NCBI GenBank assembly: GCA_963680875.1
Contig: OY804579.1
Coordinates: forward strand, 16,321,506-16,385,505
Source: Bathymodiolus brooksi
Lineage: Eukaryota; Mollusca; Bivalvia; Mytilida; Modiolidae
Reading direction: 5' to 3'
Length of the DNA stretch: 64,000 nt
Each line of letters starts with the position of its first letter. The first letter of the stretch is position 1. Below are positions 11,914-25,100 of this stretch, in pieces. The position numbers and the translations under genes are program-made. Under the pieces are notes generated by a model, which ran no database searches, was not told where the DNA came from, and was given only the letters and a program-made list of their open reading frames with translations.

Positions 11914-14406
11914 TTAATCAGGTACGCTCAAAGTCGAATGTAGTGTGCACAACACATTTCTAGAATAACCTTCATCAGGTACACTCAAAATCAAATGTAG
12001 TGTGCACAACACATTTCTAGAATAACCTTCATCAGGTACACTCAAAGTCAAATGTAGTGTGCACAATACATTTCTAGAATAACCTTCATCAGGTACACTC
12101 AAAGTCAAATGTAGTGTGGACGACACATTTCTAGAATAACCTTCATCAGGTACGCTCAAAGTCAAATGTAGTGAGCACGACACATTTCTAGAATAACCTT
12201 CATCAGATACACTCAAAATCAAATGTAGTGTGCACAACACATTTCTAGAATAACCTTCATCAGGTACACTCAAAATCAAATGTAGTGTGCACGACCCATT
12301 TCTAGAATAACCTTCATCAGGTACGCTCAAAGTCAAATGTACTGTGCACGACACATTTCTAGAATAACCTTCATCAGGTACGCTCAAAGTCAAATGTAGT
12401 GTGCACGACACATTTCTAGAATAACCTTCATCAGGTACGCTCAAAATCAAATGTAGTGTGCGCGACACATTTCTAGAATAACCTTCATCGGGTACGCTCA
12501 AAGTCAAATGTAGTGTGCACGACACATTTCTAGAATAACCTTCATCAGGTACGCTCAAAGTCAAATGTAGTGTGCACGACACATTTCTAGAATAACCTTC
12601 ATCAGGTACCCTCAAATTCAAATGTAGTGTGCACGACACATTTCTAGAATAACCTTCATCAGGTACGCTCAAAGTCAAATGTAGTGTGCACGACACATTT
12701 CTAGAATAACCTTCATCAGGTACACTCAAAATCAAATGTAGTGTGCACGACACATTTCTAGAATAACCTTCATCAGGTACACTCAAAGTCAAATGTAGTG
12801 TGCACGACACATTTCTAGAATAACCTTCATCAGGTACACTCAAAATCAAATGTAGTGTGCACGACCCATTTCTAGAATAACCTTCATCAGGTACGCTCAA
12901 AATCAAATGTAGTGTGCACGACCCATTTCTAGAATAACCTTCATCAGGTACGCTCAAAGTCAAATGTAGTGTGCACGACACATTTCTAGAATAACCTTCA
13001 TCAGGTACGCTCAAAGTCAAATGTAGTGTGCACGACACATTTCTAGAATAACCTTCATCAGGTACACTCAAAATCAAATGTAGTGTGCACAACACATTTC
13101 TAGAATAACCTTCATCAGGTACACTCAAAATCAAATGTAGTGTGCACGACCCATTTCTAGAATAACCTTCATCAGGTACGCTCAAAGTCAAATGTAGTGT
13201 GCACGACACATTTCTAGAATAACCTTCATCAGGTACGCTCAAAGTCAAATGTAGTGTGCACAACACATTTCTAGAATAACCTTCATCAGGTACACTCAAA
13301 ATCAAATATAGTGTGCACGACACATTTCTAGAATAACCTTCATCAGGTACACTCAAAGTCAAATGTAGTGTGCACGACCCATTTCTAGAATAACCTTCAT
13401 CAGGTACGCTCAAAATCAAATGTAGTGTGCAAGACACATTTCTAGAATAACCTTCATCAGGTACGCTCAAAGTCAAATGTAGTGTGCACGACACATTTCT
13501 AGAATAACCTTCATCAGGTACACTCAAAATCAAATGTAGTGTGCACAACATATTTCTAGAATAACCTTCATCAGGTACGCTCAAAGTCAAATGTAGTGTG
13601 CACGACACATTTCTAGAATAACCTTCATCAGGTACGCTCAAAATCAAATGTAGTGTGCGCGACACATTTCTAGAATAACCTTCATCGGGTACGCTCAAAG
13701 TCAAATGTAGTGTGCACGACACATTTCTAGAATAACCTTCATCGGGTACGCTCAAAGTCAAATGTAGTGTGCACGACACATTTCTAGAATAACCTTCATC
13801 AGGTACACTCAAATTCAAATGTAGTGTGCACGACACATTTCTAGAATAACCTTCATCAGGTACGCTCAAAGTCAAATGTAGTGTGCATGACACATTTCTA
13901 GAATAACCTTCATCAGGTACGCTCAAAGTCAAATGTAGTGTGCACAACACATTTCTAGAATAACCTTCATCAGGTACACTCAAAATCAAATGTAGTGTGC
14001 ACGACCCATTTCTAGAATAACCTTCATCAGGTACGCTCAAAATCAAATGTAGTGTGCACGACCCATTTCTAGAATAACCTTCATCAGGTACATTCAAAAT
14101 CAAATGTAGTGTGCACGACACATTTTTAGAATAACCTTCATCAGGTACACTCAAAGTCAAATGTAGTGTGCACGACACATTTCTAGAATAACCTTCATCA
14201 GGTACGCTCAAAGTCAAATGTAGTGTGCACAACACATTTCTAGAATAACCTTCATCAGGTACGCTCAAAGTCAAATGTAGTGTGCACGACACATTTTTAG
14301 AATAACCATTATCAGGTACACTCAAAATCAAATGTAGTGTGCACGACACATTTCTAGAATAACCTTCATCAGGTACGCTCAAAGTCAAATGTAGTGTGCA
14401 CGACAC
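11914..14406 (-). other. Satellite open frame, 830 codons, GTG at its upstream end
   Basis: The frame lies between two copies of the same nonsense marker: TAA at 14422-14424 upstream and TAA at 11914-11916 as its own stop. Both sit in the same variant monomer (aactttaatc followed by gtcgaatg). The interval between the two markers is exactly 44 monomers (2508 bp). The first possible initiator is GTG. Duplication of the nonsense codon with its HOR argues that the frame has not been maintained by selection. Confidence 0.25.
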
Positions 14407-14421
14407 ATTTCTAGAATAACT

Positions 14422-17400
14422 TTAATCAGGTACGCTCAAAGTCGAATGTAGTGTGCACAACACATTTCTAGAATAACCTTCATCAGGTACACTCAAAATC
14501 AAATGTAGTGTGCACAACACATTTCTAGAATAACCTTCATCAGGTACACTCAAAGTCAAATGTAGTGTGCACAATACATTTCTAGAATAACCTTCATCAG
14601 GTACACTCAAAGTCAAATGTAGTGTGGACGACACATTTCTAGAATAACCTTCATCAGGTACGCTCAAAGTCAAATGTAGTGAGCACGACACATTTCTAGA
14701 ATAACCTTCATCAGATACACTCAAAATCAAATGTAGTGTGCACAACACATTTCTAGAATAACCTTCATCAGGTACACTCAAAATCAAATGTAGTGTGCAC
14801 GACCCATTTCTAGAATAACCTTCATCAGGTACGCTCAAAGTCAAATGTACTGTGCACGACACATTTCTAGAATAACCTTCATCAGGTACGCTCAAAGTCA
14901 AATGTAGTGTGCACGACACATTTCTAGAATAACCTTCATCAGGTACGCTCAAAATCAAATGTAGTGTGCGCGACACATTTCTAGAATAACCTTCATCGGG
15001 TACGCTCAAAGTCAAATGTAGTGTGCACGACACATTTCTAGAATAACCTTCATCAGGTACGCTCAAAGTCAAATGTAGTGTGCACGACACATTTCTAGAA
15101 TAACCTTCATCAGGTACCCTCAAATTCAAATGTAGTGTGCATGACACATTTCTAGAATAACCTTCATCAGGTACGCTCAAAGTCAAATGTAGTGTGCACG
15201 ACACATTTCTAGAATAACCTTCATCAGGTACACTCAAAATCAAATGTAGTGTGCACGACACATTTCTAGAATAACCTTCATCAGGTACACTCAAAGTCAA
15301 ATGTAGTGTGCACGACACATTTCTAGAATAACCTTCATCAGGTACGCTCAAAGTCAAATGTAGTGTGCACAACACATTTCTAGAATAACCTTCATCAGGT
15401 ACACTCAAAATCAAATGTAGTGTGCACGACCCATTTCTAGAATAACCTTCATCAGGTACGCTCAAAATCAAATGTAGTGTGCACGACCCATTTCTAGAAT
15501 AACCTTCATCAGGTACGCTCAAAGTCAAATGTAGTGTGCACGACACATTTCTAGAATAACCTTCATCAGGTACGCTCAAAGTCAAATGTAGTGTGCACGA
15601 CACATTTCTAGAATAACCTTCATCAGGTACACTCAAAATCAAATGTAGTGTGCACAACACATTTCTAGAATAACCTTCATCAGGTACACTCAAAATCAAA
15701 TGTAGTGTGCACGACCCATTTCTAGAATAACCTTCATCAGGTACGCTCAAAGTCAAATGTAGTGTGCACGACACATTTCTAGAATAACCTTCATCAGGTA
15801 CGCTCAAAGTCAAATGTAGTGTGCACGACACATTTCTAGAATAACCTTCATCAGGTACGCTCAAAGTCAAATGTAGTGTGCACGACACATTTCTAGAATA
15901 ACTTTCATCAGGTATGCTCAAAGTCAAATGTAGTGTGCACGACCCATTTCTAGAATAACCTTCATCAGGTACGCTCAAAGTCAAATGTAGTGTGCAAGAC
16001 ACATTTCTAGAATAACCTTCATCAGGTACACTCAAATTCAAATGTAGTGTGCACGACACATTTCTAGAATAACCTTCATCAGGTATGCTCAAAGTCAAAT
16101 GTAGTGTGCACAATACATTTCTAGAATAACCTTCATCAGGTACACTCAAAGTCAAATGTAGTGTGCACGACACATTTCTAGAGTAACCTTCCATCAGGTA
16201 CGCTCAAAGTCAAATGTAGTGTGCATGACACATTTCTAGAATAACCTTCATCAGGTACACTCAAAATCAAATATAGTGTGCACGACACATTTCTAGAATA
16301 ACCTTCATCAGGTACACTCAAAGTCAAATGTAGTGTGCACGACCCATTTCTAGAATAACCTTCATCAGGTACGCTCAAAATCAAATGTAGTGTGCAAGAC
16401 ACATTTCTAGAATAACCTTCATCAGGTACGCTCAAAGTCAAATGTAGTGTGCACGACACATTTCTAGAATAACCTTCATCAGGTACACTCAAAATCAAAT
16501 GTAGTGTGCACAACATATTTCTAGAATAACCTTCATCAGGTACGCTCAAAGTCAAATGTAGTGTGCACGACACATTTCTAGAATAACCTTCATCAGGTAC
16601 GCTCAAAATCAAATGTAGTGTGCGCGACACATTTCTAGAATAACCTTCATCGGGTACGCTCAAAGTCAAATGTAGTGTGCACGACACATTTCTAGAATAA
16701 CCTTCATCGGGTACGCTCAAAGTCAAATGTAGTGTGCACGACACATTTCTAGAATAACCTTCATCAGGTACACTCAAATTCAAATGTAGTGTGCACGACA
16801 CATTTCTAGAATAACCTTCATCAGGTACGCTCAATGTCAAATGTAGTGTGCATGACACATTTCTAGAATAACCTTCATCAGGTACACTCAAAATCAAATG
16901 TAGTGTGCACGACACATTTCTAGAATAACCTTCATCAGGTACGCTCAAAGTCAAATGTAGTGTGCACGACACATTTCTAGAATAACCTTCATCAGGTACA
17001 CTCAAATTCAAATGTAGTGTGCACGACACATTTCTAGAATAACCTTCATCAGGTACGCTCAAAGTCAAATGTAGTGTGCATGACACATTTCTAGAATAAC
17101 CTTCATCAGGTACGCTCAAAGTCAAATGTAGTGTGCACAACACATTTCTAGAATAACCTTCATCAGGTACACTCAAAATCAAATGTAGTGTGCACGACCC
17201 ATTTCTAGAATAACCTTCATCAGGTACGCTCAAAATCAAATGTAGTGTGCACGACCCATTTCTAGAATAACCTTCATCAGGTACATTCAAAATCAAATGT
17301 AGTGTGCACGACACATTTTTAGAATAACCTTCATCAGGTACACTCAAAGTTAAATGTAGTGTGCACGACACATTTCTAGAATAACCTTCATCAGGTACGC

Positions 17401-20012
17401 TCAAAGTCAAATGTAGTGTGCACAACACATTTCTAGAATAACCTTCATCAGGTACGCTCAAAGTCAAATGTAGTGTGCACGACACATTTTTAGAATAACC
17501 ATTATCAGGTACACTCAAAATCAAATGTAGTGTGCACGACACATTTCTAGAATAACCTTCATCAGGTACGCTCAAAGTCAAATGTAGTGTGCACGACACA
17601 TTTCTAGAATAACTTTAATCAGGTACGCTCAAAGTCGAATGTAGTGTGCACAACACATTTCTAGAATAACCTTCATCAGGTACACTCAAAATCAAATGTA
17701 GTGTGCACAACACATTTCTAGAATAACCTTCATCAGGTACACTCAAAGTCAAATGTAGTGAGCACGACACATTTCTAGAATAACCTTCATCAGATACACT
17801 CAAAATCAAATGTAGTGTGCACAACACATTTCTAGAATAACCTTCATCAGGTACACTCAAAATCAAATGTAGTGTGCACGACCCATTTCTAGAATAACCT
17901 TCATCAGGTACGCTCAAAGTCAAATGTACTGTGCACGACACATTTCTAGAATAACCTTCATCAGGTACGCTCAAAGTCAAATGTAGTGTGCACGACACAT
18001 TTCTAGAATAACCTTCATCAGGTATGCTCAAAATCAAATGTAGTGTGCGCGACACATTTCTAGAATAACCTTCATCGGGTACGCTCAAAGTCAAATGTAG
18101 TGTGCACGACACATTTCTAGAATAACCTTCATCAGGTACGCTCAAAGTCAAATGTAGTGTGCACAACACATTTCTAGAATAACCTTCATCAGGTACCCTC
18201 AAATTCAAATGTAGTGTGCACGACACATTTCTAGAATAACCTTCATCAGGTACGCTCAAAGTCAAATGTAGTGTGCATGACACATTTCTAGAATAACCTT
18301 CATCAGGTACACTCAAAATCAAATGTAGTGTGCACGACACATTTCTAGAATAACCTTCATCAGGTACACTCAGTCAAATGTAGTGTGCACGACACATTTC
18401 TAGAATAACCTTCATCAGGTACGCTCAAAGTCAAATGTAGTGTGCACAACACATTTCTAGAATAACCTTCATCAGGTACACTCAAAATCAAATGTAGTGT
18501 GCACGACCCATTTCTAGAATAACCTTCATCAGGTACGCTCAAAATCAAATGTAGTGTGCACGACCCATTTCTAGAATAACCTTCATCAGGTACACTCAAA
18601 ATCAAATGTAGTGTGCACGACACATTTCTAGAATAACCTTCATCAGGTACGCTCAAAGTCAAATGTAGTGTGCACGACACATTTTTAGAATAACCATTAT
18701 CAGGTACACTCAAAATCAAATGTAGTGTGCACGACACATTTCTAGAATAACCTTCATCAGGTACGCTCAAAGTCAAATGTAGTGTGCACGACACATTTCT
18801 AGAATAACTTTCATCAGGTACGCTCAAAGTCGAATGTAGTGTGCACGACACATTTCTAGAATAACCTTCATCAGGTACACTCAAAATCAAATGTAGTGTG
18901 CACAACACATTTCTAGAATAACCTTCATCAGGTACACTCAAAGTCAAATGTAGTGTGCACGACACATTTCTAGAATAACCTTCATCAGGTACGCTCAAAG
19001 TCAAATGTAGTGTGCACGACACATTTCTAGAATAACCTTCATCAGGTACGCTCAAAGTCAAATGTAGTGTGCACGACACATTTTTAGAATAACCATTATC
19101 AGGTACACTCAAAATCAAATGTAGTGTGCACGACACATTTCTAGAATAATCTTCATCAGGTACGCTCAAAGTCAAATGTAGTGTGCACGACACATTTCTA
19201 GAATAACTTTCATCAGGTACGCTCAAAGTCAAATGTAGTGTGCACGACACATATCTAGAATAACCTTCATCAGGTACACTCAAAATCAAATGTAGTGTGC
19301 ACAACACATTTCTAGAATAACCTTCATCAGGTATACTCAAAGTCAAATGTAGTGTGCACGACCCATTTCTAGAATAACCTTCATCAGGTACGCTCAAAGT
19401 CAAATGTAGTGTGCACGACACATTTCTAGAATAACCTTCATCAGGTACACTCAAAATCAAATGTAGTGTGCACAACACATTTCTAGAATAACCTTCATCA
19501 GGTACACTCAAAATCAAATGTAGTGTGCACGACCCATTTCTAGAATAACCTTCATCAGGTACGCTCAAAGTCAAATGTAGTGTGCACGACACATTTCTAG
19601 AATAACCTTCATCAGGTACGCTCAAAGTCAAATGTAGTGTGCACGACACATTTCTAGAATAACCTTCATCAGGTACGCTCAAAGTCAAATGTAGTGTGCA
19701 CGACACATTTCTAGAATAACTTTCATCAGGTATGCTCAAAGTCAAATGTAGTGTGCACGACCCATTTCTAGAATAACCTTCATCAGGTACGCTCAAAGTC
19801 AAATGTAGTATGCAAGACACATTTCTAGAATAACCTTCATCAGGTACACTCAAATTCAAATGTAGTGTGCACGACACATTTCTAGAATAACCTTCATCCG
19901 GTATGCTCAAAGTCAAATGTAGTGTGCACAATACATTTCTAGAATAACCTTCATCAGGTACACTCAAAGTCAAATGTAGTGTGCACGACACATTTCTAGA
20001 GTAACCTTCCAT
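14422..20012. repeat. Segmental duplication, copy 1 (partner about 22174-27595)
   Basis: The order of variant monomers here is repeated at 22174-27595. The internal segment 16178-17599 matches 23873-25294 at an offset of exactly 7695 bp (135 monomers). The two translate to 473 codons each, and the visible residue difference is one Gly-to-Asp. Flanking parts differ by gain or loss of one or two monomers (1773 against 1716 bp for the first sub-unit). Copy 1 also carries a private 2-base deletion near 18371. This is a multi-kilobase duplication later altered by small unequal exchanges. Confidence 0.8.
18368..18376. other. Private 2-base deletion in an AAA run
   Basis: The monomer reads actcagtc where its relatives read actcaaagtc. 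Two A residues are lost from a run of three, which shifts the minus-strand frame and gives a TGA at 18360-18362. A monomer in the same HOR position near 15.29 kb is intact, so the loss followed that duplication. Confidence 0.85.
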
Positions 20013-20880
20013 CAGGTACGCTCAAAGTCAAATGTAGTGTGCATGACACATTTCTAGAATAACCTTCATCAGGTACACTCAAAATCAAATATAGTGTGCA
20101 CGACACATTTCTAGAATAACCTTCATCAGGTACACTCAAAGTCAAATGTAGTGTGCACGACCCATTTCTAGAATAACCTTCATCAGGTACGCTCAAAATC
20201 AAATGTAGTGTGCAAGACACATTTCTAGAATAACCTTCATCAGGTACGCTCAAAGTCAAATGTAGTGTGCACGACACATTTCTAGAATAACCTTCATCAG
20301 GTACACTCAAAATCAAATGTAGTGTGCACAACACATTTCTAGAATAACCTTCATCAGGTACACTCAAAATCAAATGTAGTGTGTATGACCCATTTCTAGA
20401 ATAACATTCATCAGGTACGCTCAAAGTCAAATGTAGTGTGCACGACACATTTCTAGAATAACCTTCATCAGGTACACTCAAAGTCAAATGTAGTGTGCAC
20501 GACACATTTCTAGAATAACCTTCATCAGGTACGCTCAAAGTCAAATGTAGTGTGCACGACACATTTCTAGAATAACCTTCATCAGGTACGCTGAAAATCA
20601 AATGTAGTGTGCACGACACATTTCTAGAATAACCTTCATCGGGTACGCTCAAAGTCAAATGTAGTGTGCACGACACATTTCTAGAATAACCTTCATCAGG
20701 TACGCTCAAAGTCAAATGTAGTGTGCACGACCCATTTCTAGAATAACCTTCATCAGGTACACTCAAATTCAAATGTAGTGTGCACGACACATTTCTAGAA
20801 TAACCTTCATCAGGTATGCTCAAAGTCAAATGTAGTGTGCACAATACATTTCTAGAATAACCTTCATCAGGTACACTCAA
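19996..20880. repeat. Cassette of the 28.7-33 kb block embedded in the long-HOR block
   Basis: Starting at the frameshift monomer, about 15 monomers follow the same variant order as 28720-29632 and 32088-33000. This includes the linked pair gtgtatgaccc then aataacattc (about 20381-20406) and the single gctgaaaatc variant (about 20591). The offset to the 28.7 kb copy is 8724 bp, or 153 monomers plus three. In this block the gtgtatgaccc/aataacattc pair is otherwise absent, so the cassette is out of place. The right edge is approximate. Confidence 0.75.
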
Positions 20881-22173
20881 AATCAAATGTAGTGTGCACG
20901 ACACATTTCTAGAATAACCTTCATCAGGTACGCTCAAAGTCAAATGTAGTGTGCACGACACATTTCTAGAATAACCTTCATCAGGTACGCTCAAAGTCAA
21001 ATGTAGTGTGCACGACACATTTCTAGAATAACCTTCATCAGGTACGCTGAAAATCAAATGTAGTGTGCACGACACATTTCTAGAATAACCTTCATCGGGT
21101 ACGCTCAAAGTCAAATGTAGTGTGCACGACACATTTCTAGAATAACCTTCATCAGGTACGCTCAAAGTCAAATATAGTGTGCACGACACATTTCTAGAAT
21201 AACCTTCATCAGGTACACTCAAATTCAAATGTAGTGTGCACGACACATTTCTAGAATAACCTTCATCAGGTACGCTCAAAGTCAAATGTAGTGTGCATGA
21301 CACATTTCTAGAATAACCTTCATCAGGTACGCTCAAAGTCAAATGTAGTGTGCACAACACATTTCTAGAATAACCTTCATCAGGTACACTCAAAATCAAA
21401 TGTAGTGTGCACGACCCATTTCTAGAATAACCTTCATCAGGTACGCTCAAAATCAAATGTAGTGTGCACGACCCATTTCTAGAATAACCTTCATCAGGTA
21501 CATTCAAAATCAAATGTAGTGTGCACGACACATTTTTAGAATAACCTTCATCAGGTACACTCAAAGTCAAATGTAGTGTGCACGACACATTTCTAGAATA
21601 ACCTTCATCAGGTACGCTCAAAGTCAAATGTAGTGTGCACAACACATTTCTAGAATAACCTTCATCAGGTACGCTCAAAGTCAAATGTAGTGTGCATGAC
21701 ACATTTCTAGAATAACCTTCATCAGGTACGCTCAAAGTCAAATGTAGTGTGCACAACACATTTCTAGAATAACCTTCATCAGGTACACTCAAAATCAAAT
21801 GTAGTGTGCACGACCCATTTCTAGAATAACCTTCATCAGGTACGCTCAAAATCAAATGTAGTGTGCACGACCCATTTCTAGAATAACCTTCATCAGGTAC
21901 ATTCAAAATCAAATGTAGTGTGCACGACACATTTTTAGAATAACCTTCATCAGGTACACTCAAAGTCAAATGTAGTGTGCACGACACATTTCTAGAATAA
22001 CCTTCATCAGGTACGCTCAAAGTCAAATGTAGTGTGCACAACACATTTCTAGAATAACCTTCATCAGGTACGCTCAAAGTCAAATGTAGTGTGCACGACA
22101 CATTTCTAGAATAACCTTCATCAGGTACGCTCAAAGTCAAATGTAGTGTGCACGACACATTTCTAGAATAACT

Positions 22174-25100
22174 TTAATCAGGTACGCTCAAAGTCGAATG
22201 TAGTGTGCACAACACATTTCTAGAATAACCTTCATCAGGTACACTCAAAATCAAATGTAGTGTGCACAACACATTTCTAGAATAACCTTCATCAGGTACA
22301 CTCAAAGTCAAATGTAGTGTGCACAATACATTTCTAGAATAACCTTCATCAGGTACACTCAAAGTCAAATGTAGTGTGGACGACACATTTCTAGAATAAC
22401 CTTCATCAGGTACGCTCAAAGTCAAATGTAGTGAGCACGACACATTTCTAGAATAACCTTCATCAGATACACTCAAAATCAAATGTAGTGTGCACAACAC
22501 ATTTCTAGAATAACCTTCATCAGGTACACTCAAAATCAAATGTAGTGTGCACGACCCATTTCTAGAATAACCTTCATCAGGTACGCTCAAAGTCAAATGT
22601 ACTGTGCACGACACATTTCTAGAATAACCTTCATCAGGTACGCTCAAAGTCAAATGTAGTGTGCACGACACATTTCTAGAATAACCTTCATCAGGTACGC
22701 TCAAAATCAAATGTGGTGTGCGCGACACATTTCTAGAATAACCTTCATCGGGTACGCTCAAAGTCAAATGTAGTGTGCACGACACATTTCTAGAATAACC
22801 TTCATCAGGTACGCTCAAAGTCAAATGTAGTGTGCACGACACATTTCTAGAATAACCTTCATCAGGTACCCTCAAATTCAAATGTAGTGTGCACGACACA
22901 TTTCTAGAATAACCTTCATCAGGTACGCTCAAAGTCAAATGTAGTGTGCACGACACATTTCTAGAATAACCTTCATCAGGTACACTCAAAATCAAATGTA
23001 GTGTGCACGACACATTTCTAGAATAACCTTCATCAGGTACGCTCAAAGTCAAATGTAGTGTGCACAACACATTTCTAGAATAACCTTCATCAGGTACACT
23101 CAAAATCAAATGTAGTGTGCACGACCCATTTCTAGAATAACCTTCATCAGGTACGCTCAAAATCAAATGTAGTGTGCACGACCCATTTCTAGAATAACCT
23201 TCATCAGGTACGCTCAAAGTCAAATGTAGTGTGCACGACACATTTCTAGAATAACCTTCATCAGGTACGCTCAAAGTCAAATGTAGTGTGCACGACACAT
23301 TTCTAGAATAACCTTCATCAGGTACACTCAAAATCAAATGTAGTGTGCACAACACATTTCTAGAATAACCTTCATCAGGTACACTCAAAATCAAATGTAG
23401 TGTGCACGACCCATTTCTAGAATAACCTTCATCAGGTACGCTCAAAGTCAAATGTAGTGTGCACGACACATTTCTAGAATAACCTTCATCAGGTACGCTC
23501 AAAGTCAAATGTAGTGTGCACGACACATTTCTAGAATAACCTTCATCAGGTACGCTCAAAGTCAAATGTAGTGTGCACGACACATTTCTAGAATAACTTT
23601 CATCAGGTATGCTCAAAGTCAAATGTAGTGTGCACGACCCATTTCTAGAATAACCTTCATCAGGTACGCTCAAAGTCAAATGTAGTGTGCAAGACACATT
23701 TCTAGAATAACCTTCATCAGGTACACTCAAATTCAAATGTAGTGTGCACGACACATTTCTAGAATAACCTTCATCAGGTATGCTCAAAGTCAAATGTAGT
23801 GTGCACAATACATTTCTAGAATAACCTTCATCAGGTACACTCAAAGTCAAATGTAGTGTGCACGACACATTTCTAGAGTAACCTTCCATCAGGTACGCTC
23901 AAAGTCAAATGTAGTGTGCATGACACATTTCTAGAATAACCTTCATCAGGTACACTCAAAATCAAATATAGTGTGCACGACACATTTCTAGAATAACCTT
24001 CATCAGGTACACTCAAAGTCAAATGTAGTGTGCACGACCCATTTCTAGAATAACCTTCATCAGGTACGCTCAAAATCAAATGTAGTGTGCAAGACACATT
24101 TCTAGAATAACCTTCATCAGGTACGCTCAAAGTCAAATGTAGTGTGCACGACACATTTCTAGAATAACCTTCATCAGGTACACTCAAAATCAAATGTAGT
24201 GTGCACAACATATTTCTAGAATAACCTTCATCAGGTACGCTCAAAGTCAAATGTAGTGTGCACGACACATTTCTAGAATAACCTTCATCAGGTACGCTCA
24301 AAATCAAATGTAGTGTGCGCGACACATTTCTAGAATAACCTTCATCGGGTACGCTCAAAGTCAAATGTAGTGTGCACGACACATTTCTAGAATAACCTTC
24401 ATCGGGTACGCTCAAAGTCAAATGTAGTGTGCACGACACATTTCTAGAATAACCTTCATCAGGTACACTCAAATTCAAATGTAGTGTGCACGACACATTT
24501 CTAGAATAACCTTCATCAGGTACGCTCAAAGTCAAATGTAGTGTGCATGACACATTTCTAGAATAACCTTCATCAGGTACACTCAAAATCAAATGTAGTG
24601 TGCACGACACATTTCTAGAATAATCTTCATCAGGTACGCTCAAAGTCAAATGTAGTGTGCACGACACATTTCTAGAATAACCTTCATCAGGTACACTCAA
24701 ATTCAAATGTAGTGTGCACGACACATTTCTAGAATAACCTTCATCAGGTACGCTCAAAGTCAAATGTAGTGTGCATGACACATTTCTAGAATAACCTTCA
24801 TCAGGTACGCTCAAAGTCAAATGTAGTGTGCACAACACATTTCTAGAATAACCTTCATCAGGTACACTCAAAATCAAATGTAGTGTGCACGACCCATTTC
24901 TAGAATAACCTTCATCAGGTACGCTCAAAATCAAATGTAGTGTGCACGACCCATTTCTAGAATAACCTTCATCAGGTACATTCAAAATCAAATGTAGTGT
25001 GCACGACACATTTTTAGAATAACCTTCATCAGGTACACTCAAAGTCAAATGTAGTGTGCACGACACATTTCTAGAATAACCTTCATCAGGTACGCTCAAA

